Shown: positions 24,210-38,400 of the stretch, one piece after another
Position numbering within the stretch: position 1 is the stretch's first letter
Layout of the letters: every line of letters starts with the position of its first letter
Source of the DNA: Brasenia schreberi
Lineage: Eukaryota; Streptophyta; Magnoliopsida; Nymphaeales; Cabombaceae
Assembly: GCA_036023115.1 (NCBI GenBank)
Contig: JAYKKT010000086.1
Location: forward strand, 14,151,501-14,215,500
Length of the DNA: 64,000 bases
Reading direction: 5' to 3'
Position numbers and translations under genes: made by a program
The notes under the pieces: model-generated
Database searches by the model: none
What the model saw: the letters and a program-made list of their open reading frames with translations, nothing else
Told to the model about the DNA's origin: nothing

Positions 24210-26938
24210 AATATATGTATACAAATTAGCAAAAATAGAAAAATTAAATGGTCTTAATTTTAAAACATGGAAAAGAAGAATATCATTTGCTCTTACAATG
24301 TAAGGTACAGACTATGTGCTAAGAGAAACCGTACAACCACCACCCCCTGATGCAACTGAGAAACAAAAGGAAATGTATAAAATATTTCTAAAAGATTACA
24401 TGATAGCAAGAATTATTATGTTAACATATATGGAGGATGGTCTTAGTAGGGTATTTAAAGAGTATGAGTTCGCAAAAGTGTTGTTTGACTCAATAACAAC
24501 TAAGTATGATACTACAACTAAGTTTCATATTCAATTATTACTACAAAAAAATATAACTCTGACAAAATTAAAGGAGATAATGTAGTATAACATATTAACC
24601 AAATGTTGGTAATGACAAGGGACTTAGTAGTAGCCAAATCAGTCATCCTAGAACCAATGTAGATATCCATAATACTAAACAATCTTTCTCATCATGAAAC
24701 ATGGTCGCTAGCACACTTAGACTAGGGGCTGACACAAGCCTTTCATAATTGTCCCTCAAACTATCAATTGAGAAAGTTTGGCAAATATAACAAACATGAC
24801 ATAAACTAGCAATTGCTAGTAGATCAAGATAAGATAGGGTCCAACTCTAAAACCAATTAGAAGATAAATAAACCAAACAAGAAGTTTGGCAAAAATGATA
24901 AAAAGGGTGATCAACGTTTTAAGAAAACATAGAAAACTGCTTCTCGGATTAAGTGTTTCAACTGCGAAAAAGTATAGCACTATAAGAGAGATTGGCGCAA
25001 TAAAAGAACGGGAGAAACACCCAACAATGCGGACAATCGAAGAAGTAGGACATAATCTATGTGGTATCTAAATGCTTGTACATAGATTACCCGATGACTG
25101 GTTGGTGGATTGACTCTAGAGCAACGAGACATATCTCGAAAAACAAAGAAAGGGCTACAGATCTAAATGAATACAAACTAGAGAACATAGGGTATATATG
25201 AGAAATAATGTTTTTTATGATGTCCTTAGAGTGGGATCATTTAGGATTCGTGTATAAGGCACACCGGTTGTTTTAACTAATGTATTGATTGTGATAACTA
25301 TAAGGCGCAATCGGGTTTTGGTATCTGCCTTGGTTAAGAAGGGATTTGAAGTCAGGTTTGTTCCTGCAAAGTGACAGTGGGGAAGCATGGGAGAGTATTC
25401 TTCTCCGGTCAATTTGATGTTGAACATGGTTTGTTTAAGTTGAATATAAATGAACACGAAGATTCGTCTACTTATATTGATTGTGTTCATAATATTGATG
25501 TAAATGTGTTGCATAAATGCCTAGGGCATATAAGTTTGAAAAGTTGAGGAAGTTATCCAACTTTGACTTATTTTTAGGATTTCACGAAAACACTTTTGAT
25601 AAATGTGAAACTTGTATACGAGAAAAAATGACAAGAAAAATATTTTTCAAGGAAATAATAAGGCAACAATCCTTTTTAAAATCTTTCATATTGATTTATG
25701 TGAACCATTTAGAGTAAGATCACATTGAGAAAATGTTTATTTTATAAATTTTATTGATAACTACTTAATATATACATACATATATCTCTTACCACGTAAA
25801 TCTGAGTCACTTGAAATATTAAAACAATATAAGCAGGAAGTTGAGAATCAACTCGGACATATAATCAAAGTCTTGAGATCGAATAGAGGTGGAGACTACG
25901 CTTCTAAAGAATTTTTATAATTTTGTAAAAACTTTAGTATTGCAAAGCAAAATATAATGCCTAGTACACCTCAACGGAATGGTATAACAAAAAGATATAA
26001 CAGGACCTTATTGAATATGACAAGGTCTATGTTAATAGATACTTATCTATCAAGGATATTTTGGGGAGAAGCGGTAAGTATAATTGTATATATACTCAAT
26101 AGATTACTTTTTAAAGTTGTATTCTCTACACTATATAAGATGTGGTTTGAAAGAAAACCAAATCTAGGTCATCTGAAGAGGTGGGGATCTATCACTAATG
26201 TGAAGATCCTTGACTAGTTTAGAGACAAATTATACATAAAGGCCTTGAAATATATATTTATTGGATATCTTAAAAGATCTAAAGGATATTAGTTTTATTA
26301 TAAAGATCATGGATTAATAGAAAGCAAGGATGTTGAGTTCTTAGAGAACACTAAAAATAACATCCTTGAAAATGATGATAAATATATTGACGATCTAGTA
26401 GATCTAGATCCATCATCATTTGAACCCATAGATAATCTTCCTAAACAAACCAAAACTTTAAGTTGACGTAAAAGACCAAGGGTCACACCGTCCTACTTAA
26501 AGGATTATCTCACTTACTTTTCAAAAGAAGTGTGTAATTCAGTGGATTTAGATAAACTGACTGATAACTTAACATATCAGTAGGCTATTGACTCATCTGA
26601 ATCATTAGACTGGAAAAATGTCATGGATGAAGAAATTGAATCCATTAAAAAAAATAAGCCTAAGAATTGGCTAATTTGTCAAAAGAAAATAAAGTCATAG
26701 GCTATAAATAGGTTCTGAAAAAGAAATATAAAGTCTATGAGTTTATCGACAAGTTTAAGGTGAGGTTGGTTGTAAAAGGTTTTTCGCAAAATAAGGGATA
26801 AATTATGTTGAAACATATCCTCCTGTTGCGAAATTTGCATCCATAAATATAATTCTAGCAATTTCAACATATTATGATTTCAATTTACATCAGTTAGATA
26901 TAAAAATTACTTTTCTAAATAGAAATTTAGATGAAATC

Positions 26939-26984
<46 letters not shown>

Positions 26985-27187
26985 AACAACAAGATAGATA
27001 TATTGTTAAAGGCCACGAAGATAAAGTATATAGGTTGAAAAAATCCTTATATGGCCTTAAACGGTCATTTCATCAATTAGTATTTGACTTTTCAAAAAGC
27101 CATAATTTGAACTTGGGTTTGTGACTAATGAACTTGATCAATGTGTTTACGTATGAAACAGTGGGTGCCACTTTATCATCTTATCGT
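24210..27187 (+). pseudogene. Copia Gag-Pol remnant (Gag to mid-RT)
   Basis: Gag at 24,230-24,585 (KLNGLNFKTWKRRISFALTM, DSITTKYD). Zinc-knuckle remnant near 24,955-24,995. Protease remnant near 25,100. Pre-integrase and zinc region 25,380-25,640 (CETCIREK). Integrase core 25,680-26,010 (NRTLLNMTRSMLID follows). Reverse transcriptase from about 26,630, ending at about 27,187. The same order and many of the same words as the 13-kb element are present, with different stops. At 26,939 a microsatellite interrupts the reverse transcriptase. Confidence 0.8.
26939..26984. repeat. (AT)12(GT)11 microsatellite inside the RT remnant
   Basis: Twelve AT then eleven GT units lie at the codons for the Ile-Tyr-Met of the conserved EEIIYMQ stretch. 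The first copy has the short non-repetitive ATCATATACATGCAG at the same place (17,457-17,473). The repeat therefore expanded in place from a few AT-rich codons. Confidence 0.9.
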
Positions 27188-28889
27188 TTTCTTGGGTTTT
27201 AGGGTTAGGGTTTTGGGAGACGATGCCTAGGACGAAGTTGACAGTGGCATCAATGACAAGCGAGAGGATGGCTGCAACGGAGCGCCCGATGTGGCTGACG
27301 TGCTGCGACTGCATATTGAGGATCTTGATGGTGTTGGTTGCAAAGGGATTGGTGAGCTCGCAGAGATAAACCTTTTCTTGCTTTTTCTCTGTACGCTTCT
27401 ACAATAAAGTTCTCTCGAAAGAGGTTTTATTGGGTGTTTTTCTTTAGACATTTCTACGGATGGCAAATGGACAACTTGAGGGTGGTTCTCACCCATTTGA
27501 TCGGCGCATAAGGTGGAGCAATCTGAAGAAGTGCCTCCTCTCTGTATGCCCCTCGTGTTCCTCGATGGCCACTTTGTATCTCCGGCAAGAAATTCCTTTG
27601 AGACTATTTTGAGTTTACATGTTGCAACCGTGTTCCTTTGATCGGAGATGTTTTTCATCTTATTTGTTGTTTTTTATTTTGTTTTAGCTTTTAGTTACTG
27701 TTTAGTTGTGTTCAAGAGCATTTGTGACTGAAGTTGTGTATGAACCCAAGTAACCTAACCAAAACAGTTCAGTTAGGTTAGTTGTAGAGTTTGGTTCAGA
27801 TTCAGTTTACGAAAATATGTAAAATTTGGTTTTTGGGTAATTCGGATCGGTTCGGTTGACATACACTCCTAGTGGGGAGTTTGACTCCCAGAAGGTGCAT
27901 TTGCCATCTTTATAAAAAAAAGTAAACAGTTCTGGGACAATTCTAAATTGAAACAAAAACCATCTCCAAACCGAAACCAGAATTTACCCTACAGTGGTTC
28001 TGTTCTGGTTCCAGGCAATCTAAAACGAACATGTCTGCCTATATCCCTCTCCGTCCACACCCACTCAAATTTTTGTTCTCGGTTAGGCGTGAGGGAAGGA
28101 CTCCTACCCATCCCCACCCCCACGAGTAATGGGGTGGGTACCTGGGACCTTGTAATCCAATTTGAAGCACAATAACATTTTTACAATTAAAGCACATTGA
28201 ATTAAAATTCAATCATTTCCAACAATCAAAATCATGCAACACTTTTAAAGTTTGAAAACCTCAAAAGATAGAAATTTTAAAAACCTAAGATAGATGGTGA
28301 AGTTCAAAAGCAAAAAATATACCTATAGAAAAGGGTTTTTTATTCTGAATTTAACAAATGAATAGTTAAGATTTTCAAGATATAACCAGCATCTCGGTTT
28401 AAGTACGAGTGTAAAACTGAAAAACACCGACCACCCTTCCTCAAAATTTAAGCCTACATGAGGTTCAATCTGGCTTCCTTTTATAAACTATAACCAACGA
28501 GCAAGACACGAACATAACAGCCACCCTGAAATGAGGGGCATGCTGTAGTAAAATTTGCCGAATTTTACTGAATATTCAAAGTTGAACCAACCATTCTTAC
28601 TGTAAGAAAAGGCTTAGCTTTGGTTCCGGCAAAAATGCGTTAACATCCGCAGCAGCCTTGGAAGCATGGTCCTCCTCTGGGTGCGATGCGATTGTATGCG
28701 TGAATCCCTTCAATGACGAATCCCGTCTACGGGTCAAAGTAACCGTACCCTCACCCGGAAGACCAGGGAAACTCATGGGTAAAGCAATACTTATAACTAC
28801 TAAAGAAGGAGACGTCTGTCATCCTCATTATAGTCCTAGAAACGATAGGATTTCATCAGAATACAGAGATCATTTTTCTTAATTATTTA
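27188..28889. other. Spacer right of the copia truncation
   Basis: No recognised gene. At 27,222-27,660 frames are open on both strands (minus 27,227-27,658; plus words such as IEDLDGVGCKGIGELAE), so some coding-derived sequence is possible but unidentified. At 28,620-28,870 the composition is less AT-rich, again unidentified. Confidence 0.35.
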
Positions 28890-28978
28890 CCATGAATTCT
28901 ACAAATTATGATAAGACTCTTTGGAAACAAAAAATCCATATAAGAAAAGGCTTAATTGTTGTTGTTTGTTGTATTCTC
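28890..28978 (+). mobile_element. Decayed short RTE-LINE derivative
   Basis: Contains ATTCTACAAATTATGATAAG and TGGAAACAAAAAATCCAT, then AAGAAAAGGCTTAATTGTTG with a GTT-rich end. This is a diverged RTE tail joined to a short piece of 5' region, as in the copy at 29,811. A weak 8-bp flanking repeat ATTATTTA (28,882 and 28,979) may be its target duplication. Confidence 0.5.
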
Positions 28979-29401
28979 ATTATTTAACTCACAAAAGTTC
29001 ATGCTCAAACCATGCATACTGAAGAGAAAAAAGTAATCACCATACAAGACGTCCCCAAATAACTCCAAGGACAAACGGATGGATGATACATTGACCCACA
29101 TCAAATCTCATTTCATTTTGTTATAAAACAAAACACAAAAGCCGCCAAGAAAAGGAAAACCCAAACAAGTAACTCCCACACGCACGGGCAGCTTAAAGGG
29201 AGAAAGAGAAGACATCACTCTTCTTGAGCAAGCTAAAGGGACCTATCCTCCAGTTATATTTGGAACCTTGGCCTGATTTTGGATTAGAAAAACTACTAGC
29301 GATTCAAATGAAAGGGCAGTCTATTTCGAAACAAGTCCATTCCAGCAAAACACGTTAAATGAGCGATGACACTGGCAACATTTTATGCAAGTTACCCAAC
29401 A

Positions 29402-32400
29402 TCATGCCTTCTTCTTCTTCTTCCTGTGCCGGCGCTTTCTTTTAGGCTTATGAGCGTCAGAATTTGAGCTGAGGGTGCTGCCATTGCCTATAGTGGATTT
29501 CCACGATGCCTCAGTACTGGCAGAATGTGTGCTCCTGCTTTGTGAAGTGTTGCTGGATGAAAGTAACTGAACTTTTCGGGCTGATGCAACATCATTTGCT
29601 GAAGAAGGCCCAGGAGGGGGCATCAAAGCCCGTGCAGAGATCTCTTTCTGTAAAATTGCGTGCAGAAGTAAGACCAGTGGCAGAGCTAGAAATTCAATTA
29701 TGGTAGGACAAACAGCCCAAGGAATTGTTGATGTTAGAGTAAAGTACGCACATTAGCCCACTGATTCAATAGTGATATGGTTTTTTGTGTTGGTTTTATA
29801 AACTTCAGGTCCCAAGCTCGATAAAGAAAGAGGGTTGTGTTAAGCTTCCGACAGCCATGTAAAACTTTATCGGACTTATCTACCGTGGATTCTACAAATT
29901 GATAGGGCTCTGTGGAAACAAAGAATCCATGTAGCCGACCCCATCTAATATGGGAAAAGGCTTAGTTGTTGTTATAAACTTCAGGTGGGGCAGACGCCCC
30001 AGCTTGGCTCAACGTAGATCTAAGACTGTTCTATCTCCTAAGAATATCACATATAGATCTACAGAAGAACCTGATTCTTTTCATCACTTGACATTCCAGA
30101 AGTTGCTTTACCGGAGGTACTTGAAGCCTTCCCCCTGCACATACCACGGAAAATACACCCAAACATTGTGTCAAGCAAAAACTTTGACAGCCAGGAAATG
30201 AGGAACAAACTCTAACATAGAAACCAACTTGACTCGTTTACATGTACCATATATCATGACAAATAAGATTGTCACTGCAATATCTGTTATTCAACTTCAT
30301 GTTTCAAAAGTTGTTAAAAAAAGAAACACTAACGATCCAGTGACTTGGATCATCACAACTAAAATGGTGCGATTTGCATTTACAATCAATAATAAGTTTT
30401 GCAAGATGACAGCCAGTAAAATGCCACAAGGAGCGGAGCTCAGTGGCAAGCAGGTGAGGGAATATTAACAAAGGTTAAGAAATTCAATATATCAAAGTAA
30501 AATCATTATAAGCTAAATGAAACTTACCGAATAAAAATTTATGTCTAGGCACCTAAGACATGGTGAGATTATCGACTACGCTTTGCCATGACAAGTTCCA
30601 AACATTTAAGATACAAACCTAACCTTTCAGGAAATTGCTGAACTGGTAATTCACTGTGTTGCTACTCCATTCACCAACTACAGCAAATCACAACTCAAGA
30701 TTTTTTCTTTATTCAAATGATCAAGTATCGCTTTTACAATTATCTAAATTTGTTTACCTCCATAGAAGTCAAAGAGGCTCTTCAACATATGAAGGGTAGT
30801 AAATCGGTAGGACCAGACAATATTCCTATAGAAGTTTGGAAAATCCTAGGAGAAATAGGAATCACTTGGCTCACAAGACTATTTAATGAAATATGAAGAA
30901 ACCAAAAGATGCCCGAGGAATGGAGAGCGAGTACACTTATACCCATATATAAGAACAAGGGAGACATTTAGAATTGTGTGAATTATCGAGGTATCATGTT
31001 AATGAGCCATACTATGAAATTGTGGGAAAGAATTATCGAACATACATTAAGACAAGTATCGAGTAACCAATTTGGATTCATGCTAAGCAGATCTACTGAT
31101 GAAGCGATTCACCTTTTGAGACATCTTATGGAACATTTTAGAGCAAAAAAAAAGACTTCACATGATATTTATTGATCTACAAAAAGCTTACGATAGGGTA
31201 CTAAGGTTCTTTGGAGAACCTTGGAAAAAAGAGATATCATATTGACATACATTAACCTTATAAGAGACATGTATGATAGTGCAAAAACATGTGCGAGGAC
31301 TCACGAAGGAATGACATACTTCTTTGAAGTTAATATTTGGTTACATCAAGGATCAACTTTAAGTTCATACTTATTTATAATAGTGATTGATGAGTTAACA
31401 AAACATATTCAAGATGAAGTACCTTGGTATATGTTATTTGCGGATGGCATTGTATTAGTGGAGGAGTCTAAGGAAAAAGTTAATAGAAAATTGGAACTAT
31501 GGAGAGAAACATTAGAAAGCAAAGGCCTCCGACTTTAGAACAAAAACAGAATATATGGATTATAAGTTTGATCATTTGGTTACTTCAGCGGACATAGAAT
31601 TTAAAATTGGCACACATTGCAGCCCCCAAAAAGAGAGTTTTAAATACCTAGGGTCAATTTTTCAAAGTGATGGAAGAATTGATGGAGATGTTACGCATAG
31701 AATTAATGCTAATTGGTTAAAATGGAGAGGAGCATCATGTATTCTTTGTGATAAGAATATATCATTTAAAGTTAAAAGGTAAATATTATAGAGCAACAAT
31801 TAGACCTATCATGTTTTATGGTTTTGAGCAGTGTTATCTGTATCGCACCGTATCGTACGTATCGTATCGTGGGCCACAGGGCACTGTATCATAAAACCAA
31901 AATTATCGTGTTGTATCGTGTGATACGGGCCGTATCGCATGATACGCCCAAGGACCCCCGAACAGAAACCCGCAAAAATGTTGGTTTCTGTTGTTTTTTT
32001 GGAGCTCCCACACTTTCCTTCCGTGGTTCTCCTCCTCCTTGGGGTTCAAGAGTCCAAAAACGTGCTCTACGGCAGTGTTGTCCTACGTATCCACGATACG
32101 ATACGAGGGCCCGTATCGCAGGTGCGGGCGTATCGCCCTGGGACCCTTATAAAGGGTCTCGGGCCGACTGAAACCCACGATTTTTCACGGGTTTTCCTCT
32201 CTCCTTTATCCGGGCTTGAGACCGGCCATGTAAGGGTGAATGTTACAAATTGCATTATGCTAAGAAAATTAATGAAACTTTAGAGACTTATAAGAAAGCG
32301 AAAAAGGAAGCGAAAAAGGCCGTCAGTGAAGCAAAAGTTAAAATTTGGGAGGATTTATATAAAAAAGCTCAACTCAAAAGAGGGTGAAAGAGATATTTTT

Positions 32401-35400
32401 AGGATAGCTAGGGCTAGAGATAAGAAAACAAAAGATCTTAATTATGTTAGATGCATCAAAGACGAGGATGAAAAAAATTCTAGTGGCAAATGATGATATA
32501 AGAAATAGATGGAAAAACTATTTTTATAAGCTTTTTAATGAAACTAAAGATGTTAGTATTAGCTTAGGAGAGTTAGCCAAATCAGAAAAGTATATAAACC
32601 ACAATTTCTATCGACGTATTCAAAAGAGTGAAGTCAAAGAGGCTCTTAAACATATGAAGGGTGGTAAATCGGTAGGATGAGACAATATTCCTATAGAAGT
32701 TTGGAAAATACTAGGAGAAATAAGAATCACTTGGCTCACAAGACTATTTAATGAAATATGGAGAAACCAAAAGATGCCCGAGAAATGGAGAGCGAGTACA
32801 CTTATACCCATATATAAGAACAAGGAAGACATTCAAAATTGTGTGAATTATCGAGGTATCAAGTTAATGAGCCATACTATGAAATTGTGGGAAAGAATTA
32901 TTGAACGTAAGTTAAGATAAGTATTGAGTATAACATAGAACCAATTTAGATTCATGTCAGGCAGATCTACTGTTAAAGCAATTCACCTTTTGAGACGTCT
33001 TATGGAATATTTTAGAGCAAAAAAGAAAGACCTTCATATGATATTTATTGATCTAGAAAAAACTTACAAGAAAGAGGTATCCCATTGACATACATTAACC
33101 TTATAAGAGACATGTATGATGGTGCAAAAACATGTGTGAGGACTCATGAAGGAATGACAGACTTCTTTGAAGTTAATATTGGGTACATCAAGGATCAACT
33201 TTAAGTCCATACTTATTTATAATGATGATTGATGAGTTAACAAAACATATTCAAGATGAAGTACCTTGGTGTATGTTATTTGCATATGACATTGTAATAG
33301 TGGAGGAGTCTAAGGAAAAAGTTAATAGAAAATTGGAACTATGGAGAGAAACATTAAAAAGCAAACGCCTCAAACTTAGTAAAATAAAGACAAAATATAT
33401 GGAATGTAAGTTTGATCATTTGGTTACCTCAAAGGACATAGAAATTAAAATTGGCACACATTGCATCCCCCAAAAGGAAAGTTTTAAATAACTAGGGTCA
33501 ATCCATCATAGTGATGGAAGAATTGATGGAGATGTTACGCATAGAATTAATGCTGGTTGGTTAAAATTGAGAGGAGCATCAGGTGGTATTCTTTGTGATA
33601 AGAAGATACCATTAAAGTTAAAAGGTAAATATTATAGAGCAGCAATTAGACATGCCATGTTTTATGGTTATGAGTGTTGGGCAGTAATTAGACATGTCAT
33701 GTTTTACGGTTATGAGTGTTGGGCAGTTAATCAATCAACATGTACAAAAGATGTCAGTGACAGAAATGAAGATGTTGAGATAGATGCGTGGTCATACAAG
33801 AAAAGATCGTATACATAATGAGGTTATTAGAAACAAATTAGGAGTGACACCAATAGAGGATAAAATGAGAGAATATCATTTTAGATGGTTTGGACATATA
33901 GAAAGAAGATCAAAAGAAGAACCTATAAGAAGGTATTAAAAACTAAATTTTGAAAGTATTAAAAAAGGTAGAGGACGACCACAAAAGTGTTGGAAAGAAA
34001 CAATAAAGAATGATCTAACTTATTGTGAGTTAACTGTTAACATTGCACATGATAGGGCTCTGTGGAAACAAAGAATCCATGTAGCCGACCCCGTCTAGTA
34101 TGGGAAAAGGCTTAGTTATTGTTGTTGTTGTTGTTGTTCCTCTCTCCTCTTGGGTTCCTCAAGCTCCCTAAGAGCCGGTTTTCGCCTTCTTAGTGTTCAA
34201 AGCTCCAAAATCGTGCCCTACGGTGTTCGTGCAAACCTCCAAACTCGGATTTTGGTATATTTTTAATGTTTTTTCCAACTTTTTCCTTTATATTTATTGT
34301 TTTTTGTGTTATTTCAGTTTTTTTTTTTAATGACCAAATATGAAGTTATTAAGTGTCTGTATACGATTTTTATTGCATTCATGAAGTGGGAGACACTCGA
34401 TTTGAGTGTTATTTGAAGATTGGGGAATTTACGAAGTGCTTTTATTTTGAGGTTTTTGTTTGAATTAAAGTACTCCATTGAGATGGCAGGAAGGGGTGGT
34501 AGAGACTCTCATTCAAAGTCTGATGATTCGGCATGGCAGTGGGGTATACCAGTTGAGATTTCAAGGTTAAAAATCATATGTTTATTTTGTGAAAAGGTGA
34601 TTAGTGGTGGAATTTAAAGGTTGAAACACCACCTAGCAGGAACCAGGAAAGAAGTTGCTCCATTCACAGGCAGAGTTAGAAGTGTGTCAGAAGGTATTAA
34701 ATGGCAATGCTTGCAGATGATTGAGAGTATACAGGAAAGGAGACAACAAAATGATGATTTCCAGATGTGTGAAGAAGCTGATGATGCTACTGCCATTGGA
34801 GTTGGATTCACTGATAGTTTGCCTTCAGATGCTAGAACAGATATTGGTAGTAGCAGTTCGCGAGCACCTAGCAGGGGAAAGAGGGTTGCAGCCGAAGACT
34901 TTGGAGGTGGCAGAAGAGGAAATTCAGGAAGGAGTAGAGAAAGAGCTTCTTCTTCTAGCATACATTCGTTCTTTCCTCCTTCCACTACACCTGGTGCTAA
35001 GCCAGGAATTCGTGCTGCTATGGCTTCAAAACAACTGCATGATCAAGCAGACCAGTGGGCAGATGGTTTTATGATGCATACATTCCATTTAATGCAGCAG
35101 AAAGTTTTCATTTTCAAGCAATGGCAGATGCAATTGCTAACATTGGTCCAAGATACAGGATGACCTCTTATCAGAAGTTTTGAGGGAAGATATTAGATCA
35201 GACAGTGATTGAAGTGCAGCAATATTATTCGACTTTGAGACAATCGTGGAAGGAAACATGATGCACTATTATGGCAGATGGATGGACCGATAAGCGAGGA
35301 AGGACATTGCTAAACTTTCTTGTATATTGTCCTAAAGGACTCATGTTTTTGAGATCTCTAGATATGTCAAAGGAGAGGCACACTGCAGAGATCCTACGAG

Positions 35401-38400
35401 AGGAATTTGATAAGGTTATACAGGAGATTGGGCTAGAAAATGTAGTCCAATTGATTACAGATAATGCAGCTAACTACAAAGCAGCTAGAAAGGAGTTAAC
35501 TGATATTTATGGGACTTTCTACTGGACACCATGTGCAGCCCATTATTTAGATCTCATCCTCGAGGACATTGGTGAGATAGATGAAATAAAGGCAGCAACT
35601 GAGTGTTGCCAAGATATTACAAAATTCATTTACAACCATGCATTTGTTTTGTGTATAATGAGGAGATACACAGAAGGTGCAGAGCTTCTTCGCGCAACTG
35701 CAACTCGGTTCGCAACAAACTTCTTATCTGTACAGAGTATTGTGAGACAGAAGCAAGTTTTAAAGAGAATGTTCTCCTCAGATGAGTGGCAATAATTTGC
35801 AGAGTTGCCTCAAAACAGAAGGAACAGAAAGTTAAATGAGATTACAGAAACGGTTTTTAGAAGTTCATTTTGGAATGCATGTATGAGATTATTGAAAATT
35901 ACTTGTCCTTTAGTGAAAGTTTTGAGATTGGCTGACAGCGAGGAGAAACCATCTATAGGCTAGCTTTATTAAGCCATGGACAGGGCAAAAGAAGCAATCA
36001 GAAATAACTTTAATAAAAAAAAAAGAGATTATGTGCCCGTGTGGAAAATAATTGATAGTAAATGGAATAAACAATTGCATCAGCCTATTCATGCAGCAGC
36101 CTACTATCTAAACCCATCATTGAGGTACTCAACAACCTTCAAAAGGGACGGTGAGGTTAATCGAGGAATCATTGAATGCATCGACAGATTAGTCCCTGAT
36201 GAGAGTATAGCATATGTGATACATCGAGAGATGGAGATATATGATAATGCTCTTCACTTGATGGATTTGCCTGTTGCAACTCACAACCGCTCTATGATGC
36301 GTCCAGGTACATTGTTTATTTTCATATTTAAGTTGCATCTTACATTACTGTGGATTATTATGTCTCTAATGTTTGTATTTTTTTTTACAGATGTTTGGTG
36401 GAACAGGTTTGGAAGTGATTGTCCAAACCTTAGAGATTTTGCAGTCAGAGTCTTAAGCCAAACCTGTAGTGCAACAGGTTGTGAAAGAAATTAGAGTGTT
36501 TTTTAACACATCGATACAAAAAAGCACAACAGGTTGGAACACAAAAGGCTTAATGATTTGGTTTATATTCGTTGTAACATGCGCCTTCGTGAAAGGTAAT
36601 GTTGTATTACTTTCAAATTTTCAATTCAATATTATTTAACTTCAGTTTTCAATTGTTAATATTACTTACTAATTGTTTATCTTTGTTTGAAAAGTAAATA
36701 GAGAAGAAAGTCAGTTTGATCCAATAAGTTTGGATAATTTTGATATATTAGAAGATTGGGTTATGGAAGACACTGAAGAAAATGCCCTCCTAACAGAAGA
36801 AGACGTTGCCTGGATTAATTTGGAAGGAGCGCAACAACATTATGGATATGAAGAATTTGATTTTGAAGAAGAAGGTGTGGGCGTGGCTGATGATGAGGAG
36901 GAGGATCTGCAACAAGGAGAAGATGAAGATTATTTAGTTAATGATCCTGATTACAATTTGTAAAATGTAACATTATATGTAACTATAGTGTACTGTAAAC
37001 TATGTCTGTATTTTATTTTTTGGATTCAAAATATGTAAATTTGGATGCAATTGTTCAATGTTGAATGCTCAATCTGTACTAAACTTACATTATATGAATT
37101 TAAAGCAATTATCAGATTTTTCCTGATTTTTTTCAATTTTTTACTAATTTTTATTGATTTTTAATTAATTTTTGTATTATTTTAATATTAAAGTACGATA
37201 CGATACGATATGCCCGTATCGTGGAGCCCAGCGATACACGATACGATACGCGTCAGACAACACTGCTCTACGGTGTCCGTGCAAGCCTCCTAACTCAGAT
37301 TTTGGTATATTTTTAGTGTTTTTGTTCATTTTTTCTTTTGTATTTGTCAATGTTATCCGTATCGTATCATATGATACGGTGCGATACGTACATGATTCGA
37401 TACGGGCAATAAGCCCAAAAAAAATTCTAATTTTTTTTTCCAAGTTTATGGCCTCTCTTCGCCTCTTTTCACTTCTCTCCAAGGCATCCTCCAATATGCT
37501 TGTTTGGGATTTCAAGCTGTGTATGTAATATGTAATTTCGGGTTTATAATTTTATTTATTGAATAAGAATAATTTATGAACAAATAAAATTTATGACAAA
37601 ATCATTTCCCTTTCTGTTGCCATCTTTTAGGTATATTTCTGCTACTAGTTTCTAATTTCATGAAATTACAAACAATGAAGAACAATTTGGTTGTCTCGGT
37701 TCATTGAGTGGGCATTTCACTTCACTATTTTAGGGTTCACCTTACGTGACTTCCATTGAGTAACATGATCAACATGTGTGAGGCTTAACTCAGTCTGTGA
37801 AGTGAGAAATGGAACTCAAGCATTAGTTAAAAAGGTAGTCTTCAATAAGAGAAAAAGGGGATATCATCAAGTAATAATATCACATCACTGAGGTGTCATA
37901 GACTCAATAATGAAAGAAATAGAGCTCATCGTTTTGCTCACGTATGAAAATTAGCAAATATGACAACTACATGTACAAAGATAGCAGTTTGTTAATTTTG
38001 ATATATTAGATGAGTGAATTATGGAAGATAACGAAGAAAATGCACTCCTAACCAAAGAAGACATTGCATGGATTAATTTGAAATGAGTGCAACAATATCA
38101 TGAAGGAGATGAAGATTTTGATTTTGAAGCAGAAGGTGATGAGAAACTTTGAATCTTTATCAATGAGAAGATAAAGATTATTTAGTTAATGATCCTGATA
38201 CAAATTTATAATATGTAAAATGTAAATGTATTTCATTTTTTGCTTCAAAATATGTAAATTTGGATGCAATTGTTCAATGTTGAATGCTCAATATGTACTA
38301 AACTTTGCATTATATGAATTCAAAGCAATTACCAGATTTTTCCTAATTTTTTATGATTTTTTAGGATTTTTACTAATTTTTCTTGATTTTTTTAATATTT

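Larger units (their letters stand above)
22758..27187 (+). mobile_element. Second copia element, 3'-truncated
   Basis: A diverged relative of the element at 13,258. Probable 5' LTR 22,758-23,196, primer-binding site at 23,198, a long leader, then Gag through mid reverse transcriptase. Homology ends abruptly at about 27,187, just before the YVDD block, where unrelated sequence begins. RNase H and the 3' LTR are missing. Stops and frameshifts are more frequent than in the first copy. The left end is less certain than the primer site. Confidence 0.8.
32073..37265 (+). mobile_element. hAT transposon 2, nested in hAT 1
   Basis: Ends CAGTGTTGTC and GACAACACTG. The 8-bp duplication is CTCTACGG (32,065-32,072 and 37,266-37,273). 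Without LINE B and its duplicated target it measures about 3.25 kb, nearly equal to hAT 1 and of the same family, with the same CGATACG-rich ends and homologous leader and transposase. It inserted into the 5' untranslated part of hAT 1. Confidence 0.92.

Noticed and set aside
27227..27658. Minus-strand frame of 143 codons
   Set aside because: No recognisable domain, an open frame also exists on the other strand, and no splice or promoter context; left as unidentified spacer.
28658..28882. Plus-strand frame of 74 codons with coding-like composition
   Set aside because: I considered an organelle-derived insert but could not match it to any plastid or mitochondrial gene, so no call is made.
31818..32283. 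Plus-strand frames at the hAT ends
   Set aside because: They read through the CGTATCG-rich subterminal repeats and the leader of hAT 1/hAT 2, not a gene.
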